Shown: positions 15,296-23,587 of the stretch, in pieces | Numbering within the stretch: the stretch's first letter is position 1 | How the letters are laid out: each line of letters begins with the position of its first letter | Source of the DNA: Lentzea sp. NBRC 105346 | GTDB taxonomy: Bacteria; Actinomycetota; Actinomycetes; Mycobacteriales; Pseudonocardiaceae | NCBI RefSeq assembly: GCF_030269605.1 | Contig: NZ_BSTQ01000003.1 | Location: 310,001 to 374,000, forward strand | Reading direction: 5' to 3' | Length of the DNA: 64,000 bases | Translations under genes and position numbers: made by a program | Notes under the pieces: model-generated | Told to the model about the DNA's origin: nothing | What the model saw: only the letters and a program-made list of their open reading frames with translations | The model's database searches: none

Positions 15296-17230
15296 ATGGG
15301 ACGCCGGAAAACCACGCTCGCGACCTGGCTGCTCCGTCTCGAACCCGATGAGGTCACCGCACTCCTGCTGCACCGGCGCGACGTCGCGGACCGGTATCTG
15401 AGGTCGTTGAAGGACCTCGCCGAAGAGCTCACCGCCCCGGACTCCGTCCGCGCCGCCGTCGCCACCCTCGACCAGGGCGCGCTGGACGTGCTCGGCGCCG
15501 TCGTGAGCCTCGGCGAGCACGCCGCACAGGACACCGTGTGCCGGATGCTGGACTGCCCGGCCGAGGAGTTCGAGCGCGCGCTGGCGGAGCTGAGCGCGCG
15601 GGCGCTCGTGTGGCCGGACGACGGCACGTTGCGGATGGTCAACTCGCTCAAGGCGGAAGGCGCCGCGAAGGGGCGGATCACGCCCCGCCCGCCGAAGCCG
15701 GAACTGAAGGACGACGAGCATGCGAGCGGCGTCGCCGCCGCACTGTCCACAGTGGATGGTGTGACGCGGCTGGTGGAGCACTGCGTCGCCGAGCCGTTCG
15801 GTGCCCGCCGGTACAGCGGTGGCGTGGGGACGCGCGAGGTGCGCCGGGCCGCCACCGCGATGCAGGCGAGTGAGACCGAGATCCGGTTCTGGCTAGAGCT
15901 CGCGGTCGAGGCGCAGCTGCTGGGCATCGCGAGCCACCAGGACCGGTTACTGCCGACCGCCAAGGGCGACGAGTGGCGCCAAGCGCATCCCGGACGCCGG
16001 CTCGCGGCGCTCGTCCCGGCGTGGCGGCGGATGAACTGGCAGCCCGCGACGGACAAACCGCGGTCGGCGTTGCTCGACCACCCCGGCGACCAGGGTGCGT
16101 TGATCCGCAGGGCGGTCGTCGAGCGGTTCGCCGGGATCCCGGACGGACAGGCCGCGGCGGACACCCGTGAGGTGACCGAGGAGCTCACGTGGCTGCGGCC
16201 CGCGCTGCACGACGGGCTCGCCACCGCGGCGGCCATCGCGGAGGCCGAGTCGCTGGGACTGATCGCCCGTGGTGCGCTGACCGAGCTCGGGAAAGCCACC
16301 GATGAGGAGCTCGGCGACCTCGCGGAGCGCCTCTTCCCGGAGGCGAGCCGCACGGCCAAGTTCCAGGCGGACCTCACGGCCGTGGTGAACGGGGTGCCGG
16401 CCGCGGAGCTCAGCGCGTTGCTCGATCTCGTTGCGGACGCCGAGAAACGCGACATCGCGTCGATCTGGCGGTTCTCTCCGGCGAGCGTGCGGCGGGCGCT
16501 GGACATCGGCATGACGGCGGACGAGGTGCTGGCCGACCTCGGCGACGTCGGCGAGGTTCCGCAACCGCTGGCGCACCTCGTGCGCGACGTCGCGCGGCGG
16601 CACGGTCAGCTGACCGTGACCGCGGTCGGCTGCTGTGTGCGCGGCGAGGACCCGTTGCTGGCCGAGATCACCCGCCATCGTTCGCTGCAGACACTGGGGT
16701 TGCGCTTCCTCTCGCCGACCGTGCTGGCGTCGGCGAAACCCGTGCCGGACACGCTCGCCGCACTGCGCGCGGCGGGATACGCGCCAACGAACGTCGACGC
16801 GCAGGGTCAGTCCATTGTGGAGCGAGTCGAGCCGGAACGGGCGAGCGGGCGCGGACCGCGGCCCAGCGGCGACCGGTCGTGGCACCGGGAGCTGACCGAC
16901 GAGGAGATCACCAAGCTCGCGACGCGGCTCGTCGAGCAGGAACGCCCTCCGCCGGCCACACGCGAGTCGCCCCGGCTGAGCAACGCCCGGCTGTTGCGCG
17001 ACCAGTCGATCTTCCTGGCGGACGCCGAGGTGCTGCTGCTGGCCGAGGCGCTCGTGACGTCTTCGAGAGTGGAGATCCGCTACGCCAACGGGCCGCGCCG
17101 GACGGTCCAGCACGTGATCACGCCGGTCACGCACGCCGCGGGCAACCTCACCGCCCAGATCGAACCCGGCGGCGACGCACGGGACTTCCTCGTCAGTCAC
17201 ATCCGGAAGGTGAGCGTCCCGGCCGAATAG
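15296..17230 (+). CDS. Helicase-associated (Helicase_C_3/XPB-Ssl2-like) domain protein
   Basis: A 644-residue protein similar in layout to mycobacterial Rv0862c. The N-terminus is helical (LATWLLRLEPDEVTALLLHR), the middle has winged-helix-like repeats (AVATLDQGALDVLGAVVSLG), and the C-terminal part (about residues 450-640) matches the Helicase_C_3 region (RHGQLTVTAVGCCVRGEDPL, VEIRYANGPRRTVQHVITPV). No Walker A or DEAH motif is visible, so it is not itself a helicase. In Mycobacterium the gene lies beside the XPB-type helicase ercc3 and may act with it in DNA repair; no such helicase is in this window. It carries one TTA codon near 15947. The stop abuts a long hairpin. Confidence 0.85.
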   Translation: MGRRKTTLATWLLRLEPDEVTALLLHRRDVADRYLRSLKDLAEELTAPDSVRAAVATLDQGALDVLGAVVSLGEHAAQDTVCRMLDCPAEEFERALAELSARALVWPDDGTLRMVNSLKAEGAAKGRITPRPPKPELKDDEHASGVAAALSTVDGVTRLVEHCVAEPFGARRYSGGVGTREVRRAATAMQASETEIRFWLELAVEAQLLGIASHQDRLLPTAKGDEWRQAHPGRRLAALVPAWRRMNWQPATDKPRSALLDHPGDQGALIRRAVVERFAGIPDGQAAADTREVTEELTWLRPALHDGLATAAAIAEAESLGLIARGALTELGKATDEELGDLAERLFPEASRTAKFQADLTAVVNGVPAAELSALLDLVADAEKRDIASIWRFSPASVRRALDIGMTADEVLADLGDVGEVPQPLAHLVRDVARRHGQLTVTAVGCCVRGEDPLLAEITRHRSLQTLGLRFLSPTVLASAKPVPDTLAALRAAGYAPTNVDAQGQSIVERVEPERASGRGPRPSGDRSWHRELTDEEITKLATRLVEQERPPPATRESPRLSNARLLRDQSIFLADAEVLLLAEALVTSSRVEIRYANGPRRTVQHVITPVTHAAGNLTAQIEPGGDARDFLVSHIRKVSVPAE

Positions 17231-17232
17231 CT

Positions 17233-17278
17233 ATGGGGGGAGCTTTCCAAGCGGTCAGCGCTTGGAAAGCTCCCCCAT
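17233..17278. terminator. Long palindromic hairpin, copy 2 (inverted copy of the 6457 element)
   Basis: Arms 17233-17252 and 17260-17278 with a 7-base loop GGTCAGC. The whole element is nearly identical to the reverse complement of the 6457-6509 hairpin, including the loop. It lies exactly between the Helicase_C_3 stop (17230) and the convergent endonuclease stop (17280). Confidence 0.85.
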
Positions 17279-17279
17279 G

Positions 17280-18104
17280 TCACCAGCGGATGTCGGACAG
17301 GCTGTCCAGCGGCTGCCGCTCGACCTGTTCGAGGAGCTGAACGCCGACGGTGTCCGCGGCCTTCAGCGCGTCCGGGAAGGTGAACCCGGTCCGGGCCTCG
17401 ATCTCGGTCAGCGCCACCTGGAACGTGCGGAACTCGTCGAGGTCGAGCGCCTCGGCGAGCACCAGGTTCTGGGTCAGCAGGAACGCGCTGGCGTGCAGCC
17501 GGTCGTCGACCACGAACGCGATGACCTTCCAGAACTCGCGCGGGATCGCGACCCCGCGGAACACCCGGTCGTCGGCGTTGAACACCGGGCCGCCGTAGAC
17601 GCTGATCTTCAGGTCGTCCACGTCGACGTCCGCCAGCACCGCGTCCTCGAGCCGCCCCCACAGGCCCTGCTTGGTGCTCTGGTTGAAGTCGTCCATCTGC
17701 GGCGTGATGTTGGTGAAGAAGAACGAGTCCCGGTTCGCCTTCTTCGCCTGCGCCGCCGCACCCCAGCACAGGTCCGCGCGCCGCGCGATGTGCCCGCGGT
17801 CGAGCCGGTTGTCGCGGTACAGCTCGTCACCGACCTGGAACTCGTCCGGCACCCGCGGGTCCTTGACGAACGGGATGTTGCTGCGGCTCAACGCCTTGAG
17901 CGCGCCCCCGTCGACGTTCCACGCCACCCAGATCGCGAACTTGCGCGTCCGGCTCAGGGTGAGCGAGAAGTGGGTGTAGTCGATCACTTCGCTGCCGTCG
18001 ACGACGACCGCGTCGGCCTTCTTGGCGGCGGAGAGCTCCGGGATTCCGGTGGTGGTACCGAGGAACTCGCTGTCGAATCCGGTTTTCAACACAGTGCTGG
18101 TCAT
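17280..18104 (-). CDS. DNA/RNA non-specific endonuclease (NUC family), no signal peptide
   Basis: A 274-residue nuclease of the beta-beta-alpha-Me NUC1/NucA family. The catalytic motif DRGH is at residues 102-105, with His105 as general base, and the metal-binding Asn is in TNITPQMDDFNQ near residue 138. ATG 18104 is chosen because AAGGGGG lies 5 bases upstream; a GTG 7 codons earlier is weaker. Family members are usually secreted, but this N-terminus (TSTVLKTGFDSEFLG) is not a signal peptide, so it may act inside the cell, be a delivered toxin, or need an inhibitor. No immunity gene is recognised; the small genes upstream (18155-18942) are candidates only by position. Confidence 0.9.
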   Translation of the reverse strand: MTSTVLKTGFDSEFLGTTTGIPELSAAKKADAVVVDGSEVIDYTHFSLTLSRTRKFAIWVAWNVDGGALKALSRSNIPFVKDPRVPDEFQVGDELYRDNRLDRGHIARRADLCWGAAAQAKKANRDSFFFTNITPQMDDFNQSTKQGLWGRLEDAVLADVDVDDLKISVYGGPVFNADDRVFRGVAIPREFWKVIAFVVDDRLHASAFLLTQNLVLAEALDLDEFRTFQVALTEIEARTGFTFPDALKAADTVGVQLLEQVERQPLDSLSDIRW

Positions 18105-18154
18105 GGTCGCCCCCTTGGCTGTCACCCTGAGGGTCGGCCGTTCGAGCGAACCCG

Positions 18155-18514
18155 TTAGCCGCCTACACCCGTTCGGCCCATTGGCCGGATGCCGAACTTC
18201 TCCATGACGAAGCGCCAGAACAGCCCAACGATGCGCTCCGGGTCGGCGTCGATCTGCTCCCGCCGGCCCGTCGTGCTCAGGTGGTGGATGCGCACGAGAT
18301 CGGGGAGCAGGTGCACCTGCACGACGCCCGCACCGGTCCAGTTCTCGGGCTCACGGTCCGCCACGAGCAGGTCGTGCATGGACGTGTTGACGAACAACAG
18401 GTCCGCGACGCCGCTGTCCAGCACGCTGTCGCACAAATGCGCCATCGGCAGCCGCCGCGAGTCCGTCTCCGCGATCTCCCACATCCACGTGCGGACCTCC
18501 CCCCAGGTCCGCAT
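18155..18514 (-). CDS. Hypothetical protein, 119 residues
   Basis: The ATG at 18514 overlaps the stop of the tRNA-binding-domain gene (TGATG), giving a two-gene operon. The protein (MRTWGEVRTWMWEIAETDSR opening) is soluble, acidic in the middle and ends with RFVMEKFGIRPMGRTGVGG. It has no motif I recognise. Segments such as LFVNTSMHDLLVADREPENW and VVQVHLLPDLVRIHHLS suggest an alpha/beta fold. The strict overlap implies coupled translation with its neighbour. The endonuclease gene lies 50 bases downstream on the same strand. Confidence 0.7.
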   Translation of the reverse strand: MRTWGEVRTWMWEIAETDSRRLPMAHLCDSVLDSGVADLLFVNTSMHDLLVADREPENWTGAGVVQVHLLPDLVRIHHLSTTGRREQIDADPERIVGLFWRFVMEKFGIRPMGRTGVGG

Positions 18515-18942
18515 CAGCTCGCCTGCCCCAGAAGTCTGCGCGCGTGCGCCATCCGGATCAGCTGCGCCCGCGGGCAGGGCTCGCGTACGACGAGCCGCCA
18601 CCGCACGTGGTCCAGCGACGTGCCGGGCACCAGGTCCGAGCGCAGCAGAACGACCTCGTCCGGGCCCTGGGGATCCCAGCCGAGCTCGGCGAGGCTGCAG
18701 AACATGCCGTTCGACACCTCGCCGCGGTACTTCCGCCTGCGCATCTTCTTTCCGTTGGGCAGCAATGAGCCGGGTGGCGCGAACGGCACAACGTCGTTCA
18801 CCGCCACGATGGGCGGGCCGCCGAACACCACCTGGACCGGTTCCTCCCGGCCCCAGTCGACGTCAGCGATCCACACTCGCTCAGCATTCGGGTGGGAGCG
18901 AACCCAAACGACCCTCGCCGCCACGACTCCACGAGTCCGCAC
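18514..18942 (-). CDS. Stand-alone tRNA-binding-domain (PheT N-terminal/Trbp111-like OB fold) protein
   Basis: A 142-residue protein whose first 95 residues match the OB-fold tRNA-binding domain of PheT, MetG and Trbp111: HPNAERVWIADVDWG, VVFGGPPIVAVNDVVPFAPP, GSLLPNGKKMRRRKYRGEVS and NGMFCSLAELGWD. The rest (LLRSDLVPGTSLDHVRWRLV onward) is a short basic tail with CPRAQLIRMAHARRLL. No synthetase is attached, so it may bind tRNA as a cofactor or have drifted to another ligand. It is translationally coupled (TGATG) to the 119-residue gene downstream. Confidence 0.8.
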   Translation of the reverse strand: MRTRGVVAARVVWVRSHPNAERVWIADVDWGREEPVQVVFGGPPIVAVNDVVPFAPPGSLLPNGKKMRRRKYRGEVSNGMFCSLAELGWDPQGPDEVVLLRSDLVPGTSLDHVRWRLVVREPCPRAQLIRMAHARRLLGQAS

Positions 18943-18981
18943 GGGAACAGAGAGTAGGCCACTCGAATGGAGTAGCGCTAG

Positions 18982-19890
18982 CTACAATCTTCCGGCACCC
19001 GCCCACAACGTCTCAAATGCCTCCTCGACGCGCCCCAGTTGCGCCCGGCTGACCAGCATGTCGGCGTTGGATTCGTTGTTGGGGCGCACGACATAACCGA
19101 GCCGCCCCTCTTCGTCGACATAGCTCGAGAACTGCTCATAAAGCATGGGTTCCTGGGCGTTGAGACCCTCGAGGTCCAACCGGTAGATCGCGGCACCTGC
19201 CAGCACCGGTTGGTCCGTTCGCCGGAAAACACAGTTCTGCCGAACGTAGTCGCGGCCGATGCGCTTGCTGAGCAGCGACTCGAAGCGATTGACGACATCG
19301 GTGTGCTCACCCGGCCGTCCGGGCAACAGGAAGCGGTACGTGCACCCTTTTCCCAGGTTCTCCGCGACCACTTGGAGGAATTGGCCGGGCGCCGCGTCGC
19401 CGTCGTCCATGCTGATCACGTTGAACGCCAGGTTGAGCGGCATGATGTCGGCGTGCACGCAGTGGCGTTCCAGCCGCTGGATCTCGTCGTCGAGCACGAG
19501 CCCCGCCCCCGCGGACGTCTCGAGCCTGGTAGCGGTGGCGTCGATGCCTTCCGCCAGCAGCCTGCCGAGCCGCGCGACGAGGTCGGAGTGCCTGCTCGCC
19601 TTGGCCTGGATGTCGTTGAGCGCGTGTTCGACGTACCGCGCCAGCGGGCCGTGGTCCACCGCGGTACCCGTGGGTTCGCCGTAGACCAGGTAGTCCAGCG
19701 TCACGTTGAAGAACGCGGCGAGCGCGACGAGGTTCTGCAGGCTCGGCCGGGATTGGTCGCGCGTGTACTGCGACAGGGCGGCCGGACTGATGCCCAGCGC
19801 GTCGAGGATCGGTCGTCGATTTCTGCTGTAACCCTCACGCTCGATGAGGTAGGAGAGGGTGTCGCCCAGCTTTATTTCGTGGCCTTTCAC
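18982..19890 (-). CDS. Helix-turn-helix regulator with unrecognised C-terminal domain
   Basis: A 302-residue protein. The Xre-type HTH lies at about residues 7-65 (LGDTLSYLIEREGYSRNRRP, ALGISPAALSQYTRDQSRPS, FFNVTLDYLVYGE). After a helical stretch (HALNDIQAKASRHSDLVARL) a C-terminal domain of about 150 residues follows (HADIMPLNLAFNVISMDDGD, NLGKGCTYRFLLPG) that I cannot assign; it resembles a sensor-type alpha/beta fold. I set the start at GTG 19890 (VKGHEIKLGD) because GGGAGG lies 6 bases upstream; the frame continues another 45 codons without similarity. A partial palindrome at 19943-19959 may be its operator. Confidence 0.85.
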   Translation of the reverse strand: MKGHEIKLGDTLSYLIEREGYSRNRRPILDALGISPAALSQYTRDQSRPSLQNLVALAAFFNVTLDYLVYGEPTGTAVDHGPLARYVEHALNDIQAKASRHSDLVARLGRLLAEGIDATATRLETSAGAGLVLDDEIQRLERHCVHADIMPLNLAFNVISMDDGDAAPGQFLQVVAENLGKGCTYRFLLPGRPGEHTDVVNRFESLLSKRIGRDYVRQNCVFRRTDQPVLAGAAIYRLDLEGLNAQEPMLYEQFSSYVDEEGRLGYVVRPNNESNADMLVSRAQLGRVEEAFETLWAGAGRL

Positions 19891-19942
19891 TTCAGCCTCC
19901 CGCACCTGCAGGTCGCGACCGGCGGTATCCACTCCAGACCGC

Positions 19943-19959
19943 GTAAAGCACAGCTTAAC
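19943..19959. promoter_or_regulatory. Candidate operator upstream of the Xre gene
   Basis: GTAAAGC ACA GCTTAAC is an inverted repeat with one mismatch in 7-base arms, 53 bases upstream of the Xre start. It is AT-rich relative to its surroundings. Assignment as an autoregulatory site is by position only. Confidence 0.3.
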
Positions 19960-20112
19960 GACTGAATAGCGCTGCTGAAAGGCACTCTTGACTGGTCGTG
20001 CAGGGTCCGCATACTGAACGTGCACAACGTGATTTCAACCCCGGCAAATGTGCGCTCGAACTGTTCCGTGCGGCCGAGCACTGCGGAACGGCGTCGGCTG
20101 ACGCGGCATGCC

Positions 20113-20145
20113 GCGGCCCCACAGCAGGAGGAGTTGTGGGGCCGC
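20113..20145 (-). terminator. Terminator of the frd operon
   Basis: Perfect 11-base arms GCGGCCCCACA (20113-20123) and TGTGGGGCCGC (20135-20145) lie 8 bases after the frdD stop. A T-run is lacking, as is common in actinomycetes. Confidence 0.7.
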
Positions 20146-20152
20146 AGGGGGG

Positions 20153-20500
20153 TTATACGGAAAGTAGAACGATCGCCGAGGCGACCGAGCCCACGACGGC
20201 CGCGCCGTAGCAGACCGCCGCGATCAGCACCGCGAACCGCTTGAGCTTCAGCCCGTCGTAGAGCGTGTAGCGGAACCGGTGGGCGAAGTGGAACAGCCCG
20301 AGCGCGCAGAGCCCGAACAGCACCAGTTTCGTGATCGGGTGCCGCACCAGGGCGACGAGGTGCTCCTCCGACGGCGGTTCGATCCACCCGAGCGGGAACG
20401 CCAGGCCGAACAGGAACAGCAGCACCGGCACCAGCAGCGCCGCGGCCATCCCGCCGCCGCTGAACGCCAGCCACACCAGGGGTTCCGGCGAGCGCTTCAT
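20153..20500 (-). CDS. frdD: Fumarate reductase membrane anchor subunit D
   Basis: A 115-residue membrane protein with three predicted transmembrane helices (MAAALLVPVLLFLFGLAFPL, VLFGLCALGLFHFAHRFRYT, VCYGAAVVGSVASAIVLL). The His-rich LFHFAHRFRYTLYDGLKLK segment is typical of FrdD. With FrdC it anchors FrdAB and forms the quinol site. Its ATG overlaps the frdC stop (ATGA). Confidence 0.93.
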   Translation of the reverse strand: MKRSPEPLVWLAFSGGGMAAALLVPVLLFLFGLAFPLGWIEPPSEEHLVALVRHPITKLVLFGLCALGLFHFAHRFRYTLYDGLKLKRFAVLIAAVCYGAAVVGSVASAIVLLSV

Positions 20501-20862
20501 CGCAGCAACACCACCCAGGCCACGCCGGCCGAGAGCACGATCCACGCCAGGTAGTGCGCGACGAGCACCACCCACGGCGGCACGTGCGGCACCACCATCG
20601 CCCGCGGCGCCAGCGCGAACCACGTGACGGCGTGCAGCAGCAGGAACGCCAGCGCCACGACGTTGAGCACGAGCACCCAGCCGTGCCCGCTCCACGCCTG
20701 GAAGTCCGCATACGTGCCGTCGCCGATCGCGGACACCAGCATCAGCAGATACACCACGAACCACGCCACGAAGACGCTGGACAGCTCGCGCAGCACGAAC
20801 ACGAGGTAGGACCACTGGCGCAGCCACCAGAACAACGGGATGTGCTGCCGGTACGCGGTCAT
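20497..20862 (-). CDS. frdC: Fumarate reductase membrane anchor subunit C
   Basis: A 121-residue protein with three hydrophobic helices. It starts [20 protein letters not shown], as FrdC does, followed by [20 protein letters not shown] and [20 protein letters not shown]. The ATG overlaps the frdB stop (ATGA) and the stop overlaps frdD, so translation of the set is coupled. The presence of two separate C and D anchors marks this as an E. coli-type quinol:fumarate reductase rather than a typical succinate dehydrogenase. Confidence 0.94.
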   Translation of the reverse strand: MTAYRQHIPLFWWLRQWSYLVFVLRELSSVFVAWFVVYLLMLVSAIGDGTYADFQAWSGHGWVLVLNVVALAFLLLHAVTWFALAPRAMVVPHVPPWVVLVAHYLAWIVLSAGVAWVVLLR

Positions 20863-21593
20863 CGCCGGGCTCCTCGCGGCATCAGGAAGTCCTTCATCGC
20901 GGCGACCGCGGCGGTCAGCTTGTACCGCTGGATCGCGCCCGCCGGGTCGACGCCCTTGGGGCACGCGGTGCTGCACTCGCCGACGAACGTGCACGCCCAC
21001 GCGCCCTCAGCCGACGCCAGCACGTCACGGCGGTCCTCGGCGCCGTGGTCGCGCGAGTCGAGGTTGTACCGCTGCCCCAGGGCGATCGCGGCCGGCCCGA
21101 GGAACTCCGGCTCCAGCGCGTAGACCGGGCAGGCGGAGTAGCACAGCATGCAGTTGATGCACATGCTGTACTTCTTGTACTCGTCCATCTCCTCGGGCGT
21201 CTGCAGGAACTCCCCCTCCTCCGGCGGATCGGCGATGAGCCACGGCTTGACCCGCGGCAGCTTCTCCATGAAGTCGCTGATGTCCACGACGAGGTCGCGG
21301 ATCACCGGGAAGTTGCGCAGCGGCTCGACGCGCACCGGGCCCGGCGCGTAGTCGACGAGGAAGCTGGCGCACGATAGGACCGGCCTGCCGTTGACCGTCA
21401 TGCCGCAGCTGCCGCAGATGCCCATCCGGCACGACCAGCGGTACGACAGCGTGCCGTCGAGGTGGTCCTTGATGTGGTTGAGGCCGTCGAGGACCGCCCA
21501 CTCCTTGCGCAGCGGCACCTCGTACGACTGCACGGTCGGCTCGGAGTCCTCCCCCGGCCGATAACGCGTGACCTCCATGGTGATGGTGCTCAT
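20859..21593 (-). CDS. frdB: Fumarate reductase iron-sulfur subunit
   Basis: A 244-residue electron-transfer subunit. The [2Fe-2S] ligands lie in [12 protein letters not shown] and LSCASF. The [4Fe-4S] site is [12 protein letters not shown], and the [3Fe-4S]/[4Fe-4S] region is [17 protein letters not shown]. It passes electrons between the membrane quinol site and FrdA. Its ATG is 3 bases after the frdA stop, so the genes form one operon. Confidence 0.97.
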   Translation of the reverse strand: MSTITMEVTRYRPGEDSEPTVQSYEVPLRKEWAVLDGLNHIKDHLDGTLSYRWSCRMGICGSCGMTVNGRPVLSCASFLVDYAPGPVRVEPLRNFPVIRDLVVDISDFMEKLPRVKPWLIADPPEEGEFLQTPEEMDEYKKYSMCINCMLCYSACPVYALEPEFLGPAAIALGQRYNLDSRDHGAEDRRDVLASAEGAWACTFVGECSTACPKGVDPAGAIQRYKLTAAVAAMKDFLMPRGARR

Positions 21594-21596
21594 GGA

Positions 21597-23339
21597 CTAC
21601 CTCCCGTACACGCGTTCGCCGGGCGGCCAGCGGGTGATCGTCACCGGCAGGTAGCCGACGCGGCCGGACCCGTCCGGCTGCCGGTGCACCAGCGAGTGCG
21701 CGAGGAACTTCTCGTCGTCGCGCATCGGATGGTCGGTGCGCTGGTGTGCGCCACGGGACTCGGTGCGCTGCAAGGCACACGCCACGATGCTCTGCGCTAC
21801 GTCGAGCATGCACGACAGCTCCAGCATGGCGACGATCTCGGTGTTGAACGTGCTGCTGTGGTCGTCGATCGCCGCGCGCTCGAACCGTTCGCGCAGCTCG
21901 TGCAGCTTCACCGCGGCCTTCTCCAGCGAGTTCCCGTCGCGGTAGATGCCGGCGCCTTCCTCCATTGTGGACTGCATCTCGGTGCGGATGTCCGCGATCC
22001 GCTCGGTGCCGTCGTCATGCCTGCCCAGCTCGTGCCGCAGGCGGCGTTCCTCGTCGTCACCCTGCTTGTAGACGACGGAACGTGGCCCGGTCTGCAGCGA
22101 CTGCACGTACTCCGCGGCCGCTTTCCCCGCCCTGGCACCGAAGACGAGCAGCTCGGGCAGCGAGTTGGAGCCCAGCCGGTTGGCGCCGTTGATCGACACG
22201 CACGCGACTTCCCCTGCGGCGTAAAGACCTTCGAGCGGGGTGGCGCCGTCGATGTCGGTGTGGATGCCGCCCATCATGTAGTGCACGACCGGGCGGACCG
22301 GGATGAGCTCCTTGACCGGGTCGATGTTCTGGTACTTCGAGCACAGCTCGCGCACGAACGGCAGCTTCGAGTCGATCACGCTCGCGCCGAGGTGCCGCAG
22401 GTCGAGGTGCACGATCGGGCCGTACGGCGTCTCGATGGTGCGGCCCTTGGCGTGTTCGTGCATGAACGCCTGGGAGAGCCGGTCGCGCGGCCCGAGCTCC
22501 ATGCTGCGCAGCACGGGTTCGGGCGTGGGCTTGCCGAGATCGTAGTCCTGCAGGTAGCGGTAGCCGTCCTTGTTCAGCAGCCAGCCGCCCTCGGCGCGGG
22601 TGGCCTCGGTGATCAGGATGCCGGTGAACGGCAGGCCGGTCGGGTGGTACTGGACGAACTCCATGTCCTTGAGCGGCGCGCCCGCCTGGTACGCGAGCGC
22701 CATGCCGTCGCCGGTCTTGATGTTCGCGTTGGTGGTGAACGGGAACACCCGCCCGCAGCCGCCGCTGCACACGATGACGGCGTTCGCGATGATCGTCTCG
22801 ATCCGGCCGGTGGCCAGCTCGATCGCCACGACGCCGTGCACGCGCCCGTCGTCCACGAGCAGCTTGGTCACGAACCACTCGTCGTACCGGACGATGTCCG
22901 GATAGGACAGTGCGCTCTGGAACAGCGTGTGCAGCAGGTGGAACCCGGTCTTGTCGGCGGCGAACCAGGTCCGCTTCTTCTTCATGCCGCCGAACGCCCG
23001 GACGGCGATGTGCCCGTCGGGTTTGCGGCTCCACGGGCAGCCCTGGTGCTCCAGGCGGAGCAGCTCGCGCGGCGCCTCCTGGACGAACGCCTCGACGGCG
23101 TCCTGCTCGACGAGCCAGTCGCCGCCGGACACCGTGTCGTAGGCGTGCTCGTCGAGACTGTCGTCCTCGGCGATGACGGCGGCCGCGCCACCTTCGGCCG
23201 ACACGGTGTGGCTGCGCATCGGATAGACCTTCGACACGATCGCGACGCTCAGCAGCGGGTTCGCCTCCGCGACGGCGACGGCGGCGCGCAGTCCCGCACC
23301 ACCGCCGCCGACGATCACGACGTTGTGGAACTGGGCCAT
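21597..23339 (-). CDS. frdA: Fumarate reductase flavoprotein subunit
   Basis: A 580-residue FAD subunit. It has the dinucleotide-binding [18 protein letters not shown], then [20 protein letters not shown] with the FAD-linking His, [20 protein letters not shown], the active-site Arg region [15 protein letters not shown], and [20 protein letters not shown]. It tracks E. coli FrdA along its length and ends ERVYGR. It reduces fumarate to succinate with quinol electrons, allowing redox balance at low oxygen; mycobacteria carry a similar frdABCD. A small gene of the same operon ends 4 bases upstream. Confidence 0.97.
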   Translation of the reverse strand: MAQFHNVVIVGGGGAGLRAAVAVAEANPLLSVAIVSKVYPMRSHTVSAEGGAAAVIAEDDSLDEHAYDTVSGGDWLVEQDAVEAFVQEAPRELLRLEHQGCPWSRKPDGHIAVRAFGGMKKKRTWFAADKTGFHLLHTLFQSALSYPDIVRYDEWFVTKLLVDDGRVHGVVAIELATGRIETIIANAVIVCSGGCGRVFPFTTNANIKTGDGMALAYQAGAPLKDMEFVQYHPTGLPFTGILITEATRAEGGWLLNKDGYRYLQDYDLGKPTPEPVLRSMELGPRDRLSQAFMHEHAKGRTIETPYGPIVHLDLRHLGASVIDSKLPFVRELCSKYQNIDPVKELIPVRPVVHYMMGGIHTDIDGATPLEGLYAAGEVACVSINGANRLGSNSLPELLVFGARAGKAAAEYVQSLQTGPRSVVYKQGDDEERRLRHELGRHDDGTERIADIRTEMQSTMEEGAGIYRDGNSLEKAAVKLHELRERFERAAIDDHSSTFNTEIVAMLELSCMLDVAQSIVACALQRTESRGAHQRTDHPMRDDEKFLAHSLVHRQPDGSGRVGYLPVTITRWPPGERVYGR

Positions 23340-23343
23340 GGCG

Positions 23344-23577
23344 TCAAGCCTCGTGATCGCCGCTGTGCTCGTCGGCGAGGATCTTGCCGTCGTGCCGGAC
23401 GGTCTGGACCCGCATGCTCCCGTCGTGGAAGGCGTGCCGGATCTGGCGGCAGCCGCAGTCCCAGATCAGGTCGTCGACCACGAACCCCGCGTCGTCGTCA
23501 TCGCGGTGGTGGTCCCCTTCGGCCTGCCGCCCGCATGGCGCGATGTGCTTCGAGAAATGCGTCTTCGTACCGACCAT
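23344..23577 (-). CDS. Small His/Cys-containing protein upstream of frdA
   Basis: A 77-residue soluble protein with an ATG at 23577 and an AGGAGG ribosome site 6 bases upstream. The sequence is rich in His and Asp ([39 protein letters not shown]), with a CxC pair and spaced histidines that suggest metal binding. It ends 4 bases before frdA and is first in the operon, so it may help assemble or regulate the reductase. I recognise no family. The strong ribosome site and tight spacing argue that it is real. Confidence 0.7.
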   Translation of the reverse strand: MVGTKTHFSKHIAPCGRQAEGDHHRDDDDAGFVVDDLIWDCGCRQIRHAFHDGSMRVQTVRHDGKILADEHSGDHEA

Positions 23578-23587
23578 GGCCGGCCTC

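Noticed and set aside
20153-23339. Succinate dehydrogenase instead of fumarate reductase
   Set aside because: The two separate anchor genes match FrdC and FrdD, and FrdA follows the E. coli FrdA pattern throughout, so frdABCD is the better call.
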